Below, in pieces: positions 17,683 to 25,512 of a stretch of DNA of 64,000 nucleotides. The translations under genes and the position numbers were made by a program. The notes under the pieces are model-generated. The model was not told where the DNA came from, ran no database searches, and saw only the letters and a list, made by a program, of their open reading frames with translations. Source of the DNA: PALSA-693 sp963729695 (GTDB taxonomy: Bacteria > Actinomycetota > Acidimicrobiia > Acidimicrobiales > Palsa-688); NCBI GenBank assembly GCA_963729695.1, contig CAVSOT010000009.1:62001-126000 (forward strand), given 5' to 3'. The number at the start of each line of letters is the position of its first letter. The first letter of the stretch is position 1.

Positions 17683-17812
17683 CCGGCGGGGGGTGTGAGC
17701 CAGCGTGTGTCCCTGGAGTGGTTGGTACGCTGACGGGCCCACCCGTTCGAGGTTCGCTCGCCTCAGGCCGGTGCGGGTCTCGCGCTAACGTGGTCGATCG
17801 CCTGTTGGGGAC

Positions 17813-17880
17813 AAACCGCTGGTGAGAAGCCTGAAATCGGCGCTCGTAGCCCGACGGATAGAGCATCCAACTACGGACTA
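17813..17880 (+). pseudogene. Truncated tRNA-Arg copy with its 5' flank (candidate attachment remnant)
   Basis: Bases 17840-17877 match the 5' half of tRNA-Arg(ACG) at 31459 at 35 of 38 positions, up to the anticodon loop 'CTACGGA'. The anticodon stem no longer pairs and the T-arm and 3' acceptor are absent. The homology extends upstream: 'AAACCGCTGGT(G/C)AGAAGCC' is shared at 18 of 19 positions with the flank of the intact tRNA. A copy that includes the flank is a real duplication, best explained as one end of an integrated element. Confidence 0.75.
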
Positions 17881-18430
17881 GGTCGGGCTAAGCGGTGTGC
17901 AGTCGAGCGGGCGACGCGCCTTGTTCGAGAGCGAAACCGATCGAATCAGATTCTCTAACGAGCCATCTCGTAGGTCTGCGGTCGGTCAGGATGGGCGGCG
18001 GCTGAGCAGCCATGCCAAACGTCGGAGGAGGCCTCTAGAGAGCAAGGCCGGGTGCCGTGCCGCGACGCAGTCGATTATAGGGTTGGGGTGCCGGCTCTGT
18101 TCTGGCTGGGCGGCCCGGTCACGAAAGCCTTCTCGCTCTGCATATCGAGACCTCCTTGACGGTCATCCCCGAGGCCGTGATCGATGAGTTCCTTCGGCGC
18201 ACCGAGACCACCACCGGGCGCCACGCAGTGTGACCTCGTCGCGCTGCCTGATCGTACCCAGCCGCCCAGATCGATGCTCCCTGCCGTTCCTGAAGAAGCG
18301 CCTCATGTCAAGAGCCTTCGATGGAGTCGATGTCGATTTTGGTGTGGCGGTTGTCGGTCGCGGGTTGAATTCGGGGCGCGCGTGAGCAACCGGCTGGGGG
18401 TTCCCGAGGTGGTTGCCGGGTGGGAGGGGC
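17881..18430. other. Gene-poor gap after the tRNA remnant
   Basis: No frame in this stretch has a ribosome site, recognisable domain or coding-like composition. The short frames at 17897 and 18184 translate to R/P-rich sequence. It may be decayed mobile DNA leading into the IS remnants. Confidence 0.5.
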
Positions 18431-18475
18431 GGTCAAGGCCGGCCTGTTAGGGCCGCCCGGAGGGGGAGCCTTGAC
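18431..18475. repeat. GTCAAGGC inverted repeat 3' of an IS110 remnant (copy 1)
   Basis: Arms GTCAAGGC (18432-18439) and GCCTTGAC (18468-18475) can form a stem around a GC-rich loop containing GGCCGCCCGGAGGGGGA. A near-identical structure lies at 19077-19119. Both are downstream of an IS110-type coding remnant on the minus strand, so this is probably a conserved non-coding end of the element. Confidence 0.65.
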
Positions 18476-18745
18476 GGCCCCGGTGGTTGAGTTGTCGCCA
18501 GCCACCCTGGAATCGGATCGCCGGTAGGCGGTCCTGGTTGCCAGGGTGGTGGACACAGCGGACCTCACCATTGCGCTCGTTTGAGCTGGGCGACCGAGAG
18601 CTCGGCGACCGGCCATTCCTTTGCGCTGGTTCGCATGGTGTGTTACGGCCACAGCCAGACGGGCTCACTCAAATACTCGGTCTCGCCACCAGGGTGGGGG
18701 CCACGGCAGGGATCGAGCTCGCGTCCTGGCTGTGTCCGAGCTGGC

Positions 18746-18979
18746 TCACCCGGCCTGCCGATACAGGCAGCGGATCTCTCCGTCCCTGAGCCCGTAGTAG
18801 ACCAGCGTGAGCAATTTTCTGGCCGCCGCCACCCGGGCGATCTTGTTGCCGCGCCGCTCGGCGATACGCTGATAGGCGGGGGCGATGGGCTCGCCGCCGT
18901 GGTGGCCGACGACCGTTTCGACCGCCGCCCATCGAACGATGGTGCTGCCCTGTTTATCTGTGGGCCCGCTCCGCGTCAA
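18746..18979 (-). pseudogene. IS110-family transposase, C-terminal remnant
   Basis: The frame ends with 'RIAERRGNKIARVAAARKLLTLVYYGLRDGEIRCL', a good match to the closing segment of IS110 (Transposase_20) proteins. The RuvC-like DEDD N-terminal half and most of the serine-containing domain are missing, so it is inactive. Both IS110 remnants here lie on the minus strand. Confidence 0.75.
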
Positions 18980-19076
18980 GGGGTGTTTCCGGCTGTTGTT
19001 GGTTGGTCAGAAAGGGGAACGTTAGGTGCTGGCAGGTGGCGTTGAATTGCAGGCCGGGCGCCGGGAGGGGAGGGCG

Positions 19077-19119
19077 GTCAAGGCCGGGCCGGAGGCCCGC
19101 CCGTAGGGGCAGCCTTGAC
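19077..19119. repeat. GTCAAGGC inverted repeat 3' of an IS110 remnant (copy 2)
   Basis: Arms GTCAAGGC (19077-19084) and GCCTTGAC (19112-19119) around a loop with GGCCCGCCCGTAGGGGCA. Flanks 'GGGAGGGG...GCGGTCAAGGCCGG' are shared with the copy at 18431. The distance from the stop of the upstream IS110 remnant is about 300 bp in both cases. Confidence 0.65.
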
Positions 19120-19424
19120 GGCCCGGTCAGCTGCTGGGTGCACACTGGTTTGAGAAGCCCCTCAGGGCTTCGTGGCTGCCTGGTGTTTGGTCTGGAGCCC
19201 CTTTCGTTTGTGGGGCCTGGGCTCGAAGTCCCGGCGCGACGGGCGTCCCTGCTTATCTCGGCGCTCGGCGATGGCCGGCTGCAAGATGGCGTTCGGGGTG
19301 TCCCGACGAACGTGGTGCGGCCGCTCGTTCTTGGTCGGCTGTCCAGGCAGGCTGGCAGCAACAGGGTTGCGGGAGCTGGTCGCAGATCATCGACTGGTTG
19401 GACGCGCCGTGGCCGGGTTCGGGC

Positions 19425-19805
19425 TCAGGCGGCAGCTGGGTAGGCGACGTCGCCGGCGTTGCGAAGGGTGTGATAGCAGCGGCGGGCTAGTTTGCGGGCG
19501 ATAGTGATCAAGGCAAGGTGCGCCTCGAGCACCACCTCCGGGTCGGGGCCGGCCTCCGCCAAAGCCATCGACAACGACAGCGGGTCATTGTCGATCTTCG
19601 AGACTCCAAGTACCTCACCGGCGTCGTTCATCCGCACGATCACCGACCGGCGCCGATGCAAATCGATTCCGACATACTGTTGTTCGCGTTCCACCAGGGT
19701 CTCCTTCCGTCGTCTACGGGTTGGTGTGGAAACCCCGAGTTTGCTCTGCACGCTCGGTTCCCGTCGACGGGAGGAGCTCTGGCGGTTCACAACAGACCTG
19801 GCCAC
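19425..19805 (-). pseudogene. IS110-family transposase with internal deletion
   Basis: The frame joins an IS110 N-terminus ('YVGIDLHRRRSVIVRMNDAG', with the first catalytic Asp) through 'PDPEVVLEA' directly to an IS110 C-terminus ('IARKLARRCYHTLRNAGD'). About 250 residues of the middle, with the rest of the DEDD site and the catalytic Ser, are gone. The internal deletion leaves a short in-frame protein that cannot transpose. Its C-terminus differs from that of the 18746 remnant, so two different IS110 elements were present. Confidence 0.75.
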
Positions 19806-19995
19806 GAAGAAACTCTCTTATCCAGCTCGGCGCCCCAGCCCGCACCACCGGGGCCGATCACGCAAAAGCGACGCTGCGCTTCTTCATGACATCAAATCGG
19901 TGCGGGTGAGGCAGCCGGGATCGGCATTCGCGCTCGCGTCGTTCGGGCACGCCTCTGAACCGGCGAAGCGAACCGAAACCTGATGTTCCTTTATG

Positions 19996-20052
19996 ACCGG
20001 CCCAGGGGCGACGTCAGCAGCCTGTCGCTGAGCGTCGCCCCTGACGGCCGGT
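19996..20052 (-). terminator. Long hairpin downstream of the 20071 gene
   Basis: Paired arms ACCGGCC/GGCCGGT (outer) and GGGGCGACG/CGTCGCCCC (inner) form a stable stem 19 bp past the stop of the secreted-protein gene. No U-tract follows, as is common for actinobacterial terminators. Confidence 0.65.
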
Positions 20053-20070
20053 ACAACCGACAAATAGTTC

Positions 20071-20541
20071 TCAGAAGGAGATAGGACCGTGGGCGGCGAT
20101 GCGGGTCACCGTCGAGAAGGGCTCACCGAAACCGCACGTGCCGTTCGGCTTGCGCGGCAACACACCGGTGACGCGGGCAACATAGGTCCCGGAGCCCTTG
20201 ATCCCCTGGTACCTTCCGTAGCCATTGTTGATGGTGTACGCGCCCGTGATGGTGAACGTTGCCAGGCAGGTTTTGGGATTGATAGTGGGCGGCGTCTGGG
20301 TGCCTCCGGGATGGTGGATCGTGAACGCCCCGTCGGCGAACACCTCCAGGCTGGTGTTGTTCTTCGAGTAGTCGATCCCGCTGGCGGTGAAGACCCCCCG
20401 TGCCAGGATGGCACCCGGACTGTTGTTCACCTCTGTCAACTGGAAATGCTCGGTGCCGCTGGTGGCGCTGGCAGAAGCCACCGCCGGAGCGACAACAAGG
20501 CCAGCGAACGCGACGAAGGCGCAAGCTAACAGGCGTTTCAT
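20071..20541 (-). CDS. Secreted protein, unknown function
   Basis: 156 aa. A clear Sec signal peptide ('MKRLLACAFVAFAGLVVAPAV', cleavage near ASA) is followed by a compact, beta-rich domain with two Cys ('KTCLATFTITG' and 'NGTCGFGEP') that could pair after export. The ATG at 20541 has GGGGAGAA upstream; the longer frame to 20613 lacks support. The alternating aromatic/hydrophobic pattern with 'GYGRYQGIKGSGTY' recalls dirigent- or allene-oxide-cyclase-like barrels, but I do not assign that. A hairpin terminator follows. Confidence 0.75.
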   Translation of the reverse strand: MKRLLACAFVAFAGLVVAPAVASASATSGTEHFQLTEVNNSPGAILARGVFTASGIDYSKNNTSLEVFADGAFTIHHPGGTQTPPTINPKTCLATFTITGAYTINNGYGRYQGIKGSGTYVARVTGVLPRKPNGTCGFGEPFSTVTRIAAHGPISF

Positions 20542-20789
20542 AGTTCTCCCCTTCCGGTTGCACACCCCAATGATCGCAACCGGCCGCAAAGTTAACGGGT
20601 CCTCGTCCAGCACGCAACACTCTGCCCCGGCCTACGGGATGTCGCCCCTAATAGACCCGGGTGGCGGGCCGGGACAGAATGTCGGACCGAATGCCGACAC
20701 CGCTCACCACAGCGACCATTGGCCGATCGACGACTATTGGGCGGCCCTCGCCGCCGATCGGCTGACCGAGGGGAGAAGTTCGGCCCTGA

Positions 20790-21065
20790 CTAGAGACCGG
20801 TGCGTCGAGCTTCGCGTCGTCCGCGGCGGCGGCGGTGACGGCGCATGACGCCCAAGCCGACCCATACCAGCGCCCCGAATACGGCCGTAAGGATCGTGTA
20901 CCACCACAACGGCCAAGAGAAGGTCCACACCAAGAAGTGCAGTTTTATGTCACCGGTGTTCTGGAGGATGAAGATAAGGAGGAGGCCGCCTCCGACAAGA
21001 GAGATGATCGCACCGCTGCTCAGCATCCGGTTCTTGCTGTTGCCACTCGGATCCTGCTGGACCAT
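20790..21065 (-). CDS. LapA-domain (DUF1049) small membrane protein
   Basis: 91 aa with two membrane helices ('GAIISLVGGGLLLIFILQNTG' and 'WWYTILTAVFGALVWVGLG') and the tell-tale 'FILQNTGDIKLHFLVWTF' between them, then an Arg-rich tail. This is the usual size and layout of LapA/YciS-type proteins. The ATG at 21065 follows GGGGGTCAGG. The frame extends to 21296 but without homology. Function in envelope assembly is known only in enterobacterial relatives. Confidence 0.8.
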   Translation of the reverse strand: MVQQDPSGNSKNRMLSSGAIISLVGGGLLLIFILQNTGDIKLHFLVWTFSWPLWWYTILTAVFGALVWVGLGVMRRHRRRRGRREARRTGL

Positions 21066-21319
21066 CCTGACCCCCTTTTCGGACCTCTGGCCCGGAACAA
21101 CCCGCCCTGGGCGACCACCCGAGCTTGTCACATGTGCCACCGTGGTCCACGGTTCATCGCATTTTTTCCAGAGGAGCGAGATCCACGGCCGGCAATCCGC
21201 TAGTTGTGACGACCACGGACGTTGTCCCTGGCGGAATGGTGTGGGTGGTCCACCACTGAGGTGAGCCCTCCAAGCGAGTCTGTGGTTCTTCCACAACTCA
21301 CGATTCGCAAGGAGGGCTC

Positions 21320-21550
21320 GTGGTTCACGCTGGAAGCCAGCACCCCAACGCGGTGTTAACCCCGGAGGGTCGCCGTCGGATGGTCAGCTTGGTCATCGAT
21401 GACGGCTGGACGATCGAGGCCACCGCGGAGCAGTTCCAAATCGACGCCAAGACGGTCCGCAAGTGGCGCGACCGGTATGTGAGCGAAGGTCCAAACGGGC
21501 TCATGGACCGCTCGAACTCCCCACGGCGCCGAAGTTCACCAACTCGGCTG
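21320..21550 (+). pseudogene. IS481-family transposase, N-terminal HTH remnant
   Basis: The first ~75 codons ('NAVLTPEGRRRMVSLVIDDG' to 'WRDRYVSEGPNGLMDRS') match the helix-turn-helix start of IS481-type transposases. After 'SNSPRRRSSPTR' homology stops and unrelated sequence continues, so the DDE catalytic core is gone. A ribosome site AAGGAGGG precedes the GTG. A decayed insertion. Confidence 0.75.
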
Positions 21551-21870
21551 CCGAGAGCACCCTCTGCCGGGAAAGACGACAAACCGGAACCCTCACATTC
21601 CTTTTGGGGGGGACAAAGAATCGGAATGCTGGCCCTGACCCTTTGTCCGATACCACTCTTTGCGCAATCACTGGGCGGGCATGGGTGAACTCGGGCGCGA
21701 TGTCGGCCTCGAACCACCCGGACCCTCCTTACTCGCCGCAGCCAACGAGCACAGACGGCACCCGTACAACAGCCCAACGCACCGAGCGTGATGTCTGCGA
21801 CGAGACGACCGAGGCATAAATCTTCGCCACATAACAGATAATCTCGCCCTATTGCCTGAGCGTTCCTGGA
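21551..21870. other. Gap with no supported gene
   Basis: Overlapping frames cross this stretch on both strands, but none has a domain, good start signal or coding-like composition. It probably contains the degraded body of the IS481 insertion. Confidence 0.5.
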
Positions 21871-21899
21871 TCGTTATGCTCCGTGCAGGGCCATGATTG

Positions 21900-22049
21900 G
21901 TTTCTAACTTTCGGGAGGGAACCGGCACTAAGACGGGGTCCAATCCGCGCGGTCCCGGTAGCGGAAAGGCCTGCACGGCCTGCTGCTTTCCGGGGGCGAG
22001 GAACTCCCCCATGGCTCCGCCAGCGCTCGATTAGGGAGGGGAAGACCTA
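21900..22049 (+). promoter_or_regulatory. Structured 5' leader of the 22050 gene
   Basis: Upstream of the GTG lie at least two stems: CGGAAAG...CTTTCCG (about 21962-21992) with GGCC pairs inside, and GGGG...CCCC (about 21994-22010). The ribosome site AGGGAGGGG follows close to the start. The element looks like a regulated or stability-conferring leader. It does not match any riboswitch consensus I can recall, including the c-di-AMP and c-di-GMP types. Confidence 0.4.
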
Positions 22050-24281
22050 GTGAAAGCCATGCGCTACAAGGTGGCAGTGCTGCTCTCGCTGGTATCGCTT
22101 TCGGCGATGCTTCTCGCGGCCAACGTGGGATCGGCGGCAGCAGGTTCCACCGCCGCAACTGCCGGCGCTGGGACGCAGGCGGTGACGACAAAGAGCCTCG
22201 GCGTATACCAGCCGACCTTTGTCGGCCCGGCCGCCACAGGGTGCGCCGTTAACTGCAACTTGCTGAGCGGCCCGGTTAACACACCATCCACCGGGGCAGC
22301 CGCACCCGGCCAGGCGGTGGCCCCTGCGAGTTTGGGGAAGCGCGACCAGGCCCATGCCATGCCGTCGCCGGATCTGGCGGCTGAGCGACAGATCCACGTT
22401 TCCGCAGCTCAGCGGGGCCAGCTCGACGCCAACAGCCCCTCCAACCCTCTACCGTCGGTGAGTTGCCAGCCGCTGGGCCCGGGCTGTGACCGCATCAGCA
22501 CGTCGGCCGGTGGCGCCACCGGCGTGAAGGGGCTGAAGGCGGTCGACAGCGCCTCGCTGCCCACTAACCCCCTCGGCGACATCGAGCCCCCGGACCAGGG
22601 CCTGTGCGCCGGCAACGGCTTCGTGGTCGAGACCAACAACATCGGGGAGATCCTGGTCTTTAATACCGCCCTGAAGCGACTCTCGGCGCCGATCCCATTC
22701 GACACGCTCATGGGGCTCACCGGCCTGGGGTACAGCAGCGCCGGGGATCCCTCCTGCGTGTACGACTCCTCCAATGGCGGGCACTTCTTCTTCACCGAGA
22801 TCGTCTCGGCCACCAGTGAGGCAAGCGGCGGTGCCTTCAGCGGCTGCTTCGCCGGCGCGGCCAACACCTGCTACGAGGGCATTGCGGTAACCGACGGCAA
22901 CAGCCCGTTCGGCCCCTACCACGTGTACTTCTCCAACGGCGACTACAACCCGGCTGAGCCGGGCTACCCCTCCCTGCTCAACGACTTCGCGAAGATCTCG
23001 GTGACCAGGGACGCCTTCCTCCTGTTCTACGACGAGTTCCCGCTCCTCCCGTCGACTTTGCCGGGCTTTGGCGGCGGTTTCTTCAACGGGGCCCAGGAGT
23101 TCGCGTTCGGGAAGAGCGCGCTGGAGCAGGGCCTGCCCACCGTTCTGAAAAACGGGAAGCCGAACCCCGCAGTCACGGTGGCGAGGGTGAACATGGGATT
23201 GATCAGCACCCCGGACGGAACCTGCGCCAGTGATAAGGTGCTGCACGAGGGCGGTATCACCTGCTGGGTAGCGGTGATCCCGGCCCAGCCGGTGGGGGGC
23301 CAGTTCGACAACAGCAATGGTGGCACCGGCTTCTTGCTGGGCTCGCTGGACTTCTACGGGTTTGCCGCGATCTCGCCGACCTCCGGAGACAACCGGATCG
23401 CGGCGTGGGCCTGGACCGGGCTGTCCGCCCTCAACAGCAAAGGCTGCGCCGCCTGTAAGGCCGGCATCCGGTTCACCGGCCAGCTCTTCTCTGGCGTGGA
23501 TCGCTACTACGATCCCGAACTGACATCTAACGGTTTCGCGGGCTCCGCCGGCGCCCAGCGGAACGGCCCGATACCGCTGGGTGACGAGTGCGGAGCGGCT
23601 GGCCTGAGCGAGTTGACCTCCTGCCCCGAGGGCGGGATCCAAACCAACGGCGACAACCTGACGCAGGTCTCGCAGGCCCAAGGCCAGCTGTGGGCAGCCA
23701 CCGCCACCCAGATCGCGCAGACATACACCAGGGCCAACGCGGAGATCCACCAGGGCGCGGTGTACTGGGTGCTCGGCACCAGTTCGTTCGACACGACGGG
23801 CAAGTTCACCCTGACCAGCCAGGGGTACGTGGCGGCAACACACGAGGACCTGTCAATGCCGGCCATGGCCGCAACCCCCACCACCGGAGGCAAGGCGATC
23901 ATGCTGTTCACGCTGAGCGGCAACGGCGGGCTGACCGGGGCCGATCACGGCGGCTTCTACCCGAGCACCGCCTTCGGCCGGCTGACCAGCACCTCCGGCG
24001 GGCTGCTCAACTCCACCATCAACATCGCGGACATCGGGCAGTCCCCTCAGGACGGCTTCTCCGAGTACCAGGGCTACCCGGGCCCGACCCGTCCCCGGTG
24101 GGGCGACTACAGCTGGGGATTCTTCCTGCCGGGCACTGGCGGGCGGATCTACTTCGCGAACGAGTACATCCAGTACGCGAACTGCACCGGATCCTCGTTC
24201 ACCCTGACGATCGGGACCTGCGGCGGAACCAGAGATGGCTTCGCCAACTGGGGGACCTCAGTCAATTACGTCACCCCGTAA
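22050..24281 (+). CDS. Large secreted protein, unknown function
   Basis: 743 aa beginning with a Sec signal peptide ('YKVAVLLSLVSLSAMLLAANV', A-rich cleavage region). The mature protein has many Gly, Ser, Thr and aromatic residues and paired Cys ('CAVNCN', 'CQPLGPGCD', 'CAACK', 'CTGSSFTLTIGTCGG'), which suits an extracellular beta-rich, disulfide-bonded fold. Motifs such as 'PPDQGLCAGNGFVVETNN' and 'RWGDYSWGFFLPG' recur in hypothetical actinobacterial exoproteins I cannot name. GTG 22050 has AGGGAGGGG eight bases upstream; ATG 22062 is possible. Preceded by a structured leader and followed by a strong hairpin. Confidence 0.75.
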   Translation: MKAMRYKVAVLLSLVSLSAMLLAANVGSAAAGSTAATAGAGTQAVTTKSLGVYQPTFVGPAATGCAVNCNLLSGPVNTPSTGAAAPGQAVAPASLGKRDQAHAMPSPDLAAERQIHVSAAQRGQLDANSPSNPLPSVSCQPLGPGCDRISTSAGGATGVKGLKAVDSASLPTNPLGDIEPPDQGLCAGNGFVVETNNIGEILVFNTALKRLSAPIPFDTLMGLTGLGYSSAGDPSCVYDSSNGGHFFFTEIVSATSEASGGAFSGCFAGAANTCYEGIAVTDGNSPFGPYHVYFSNGDYNPAEPGYPSLLNDFAKISVTRDAFLLFYDEFPLLPSTLPGFGGGFFNGAQEFAFGKSALEQGLPTVLKNGKPNPAVTVARVNMGLISTPDGTCASDKVLHEGGITCWVAVIPAQPVGGQFDNSNGGTGFLLGSLDFYGFAAISPTSGDNRIAAWAWTGLSALNSKGCAACKAGIRFTGQLFSGVDRYYDPELTSNGFAGSAGAQRNGPIPLGDECGAAGLSELTSCPEGGIQTNGDNLTQVSQAQGQLWAATATQIAQTYTRANAEIHQGAVYWVLGTSSFDTTGKFTLTSQGYVAATHEDLSMPAMAATPTTGGKAIMLFTLSGNGGLTGADHGGFYPSTAFGRLTSTSGGLLNSTINIADIGQSPQDGFSEYQGYPGPTRPRWGDYSWGFFLPGTGGRIYFANEYIQYANCTGSSFTLTIGTCGGTRDGFANWGTSVNYVTP

Positions 24282-24302
24282 CAACAATCCGCGGCAAATA
24301 TC

Positions 24303-24342
24303 GGATGCCGCACCTCGGAAGCGACCTCGAGGTGCGGCATCC
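24303..24342 (+). terminator. Perfect 14-bp hairpin after the secreted-protein gene
   Basis: Arms GGATGCCGCACCTC (24303-24316) and GAGGTGCGGCATCC (24329-24342) pair perfectly 21 bp after the stop codon. There is no U-tract, as in many actinobacterial terminators. Confidence 0.8.
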
Positions 24343-24578
24343 TGAGCCCGGAGACCTGAGGGCTTTACCGGCCGGGCCGGGCGCACCGCAGCGCGGTCAT
24401 AACCGCTTTTCGAAGGGGTAACGACGTTCGGCTGGCCTGTGGGGACTTTCGCTGGCCACCAGCGGGGACTTCAAGATGGCCCTTGACATCACCCTGCCGT
24501 CCGCAACATCAAAGCGGCCCGGCCCAAACATTTGTGCGATTTTGCCGGGATCTGTCGCCTCGGGCGCACACTAGAGAG

Positions 24579-24803
24579 GTGAGTGACCCTCTCGTGTTCG
24601 GACCCGATCGTCCCGAACCGGGTGAGTGGTCTCGCCGATACAAGGCGAACGTGGCGCGTCTCCGGAGCAGAGACCCGAAGCAGGTCGCCGAGGCCCTAGA
24701 GATACTGCGCCATCGAGAGGCGCGGTACGGCCTATCCCAAGGCGAGAAACGAATGCTCGATCGGGCTCTCCAGATATTTGACGAACTTGGGTCGGGTGCA
24801 TAA
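24579..24803 (+). CDS. CarD C-terminal-domain-only protein
   Basis: 74 aa. 'GEWSRRYKANVARLRSRDPKQVAEAL' followed by 'GLSQGEKRMLDRALQI' matches the helical DNA-binding C-terminal domain of CarD/CdnL transcription factors. The N-terminal RNA-polymerase-interacting (Tudor-like) domain is missing; I find no trace of it in any upstream frame. Full CarD is about 160 aa. GTG 24579 is the probable start; a TTG frame begins at 24483 without homology. It may be a truncated relic or a small competitor of CarD at promoters. It lies inside the putative integrated element. Confidence 0.6.
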   Translation: MSDPLVFGPDRPEPGEWSRRYKANVARLRSRDPKQVAEALEILRHREARYGLSQGEKRMLDRALQIFDELGSGA

Positions 24804-24896
24804 CGTCGCGCGACGACCCGGGCGCGTCGGTGCTGACACGGCGATAGCTGGGTGCGCCGGTGTTCCGCGCTCGGCTTACCTGGCACTCTGGTCCTC

Positions 24897-25325
24897 TCAA
24901 GATTCCAGGAAACGACGCTCGGCGCACACTCTCGACGCCATCGACTTGATCAGTTCGGCCGCACCGGCCGCCTCTGTCGCCTCCTCCGTTCGTTCAAACA
25001 GATGATCTACGACGAAACCCTTGGCATCCTGGGCGTAGACCGACCCCGTAGCACTAACTACCTCAGGTCCGATCCACACAACGAGCTCCCACGCAACTTG
25101 TGTCCCGTCCGGCCGTGGCACCGAAAAGGACAGAAGTACGTGCGAGGCCGTCTCGACATTGTGTGTGCGGAGATCCAGATTCACCTTGGGCTTCAGATCG
25201 GGCCAGCGGAGGGTCGCGTGGACGTACAGCTTGTTGAACGAGGTCCACTGGGCCTCAGCGAGGGCACGAAACACACCGGCGACGCCACCAAGATCTTCCG
25301 AACTCACACGTACACAGTTACTCAT
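24897..25325 (-). CDS. Hypothetical protein
   Basis: About 142 aa from ATG 25325 (frame open to 25448). Amphipathic strands alternate with helices ('AGVFRALAEAQWTSFNKLY', 'NVETASHVLLSFSV', 'QVAWELVVWIGPEVV'), and the C-terminus is helical and acidic then basic. No signal peptide, membrane helix or known motif. Base composition is coding-like. It lies next to the relaxase pseudogene, so it may be element cargo. Confidence 0.5.
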   Translation of the reverse strand: MSNCVRVSSEDLGGVAGVFRALAEAQWTSFNKLYVHATLRWPDLKPKVNLDLRTHNVETASHVLLSFSVPRPDGTQVAWELVVWIGPEVVSATGSVYAQDAKGFVVDHLFERTEEATEAAGAAELIKSMASRVCAERRFLES

Positions 25326-25512
25326 CCGCGTCGTGAGCGCTGCTGTGCGGCCACGGCCGTCGGACCCGCCCCGATCGACGTCAGTTACGTATGCGGTTCC
25401 ATTGATGGCCCTTTGGTCCTTGCGCCGGTGTGAGTGATGATCGGCCATTGGCGGGCGGTCTCTACTGTCGCCCGTCGGCAGTTCTGGTGGCCGCCCGCCC
25501 TCAATGCACTAC

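Noticed and set aside
18308..18652. 114-codon minus frame next to the IS110 relic
   Set aside because: Covers the inverted repeat; P/R-rich and without transposase motifs.
21900..22049. Known riboswitch (c-di-AMP or c-di-GMP type)
   Set aside because: Stems are present but the conserved core bases of these classes could not be aligned; left as an unassigned structured leader.
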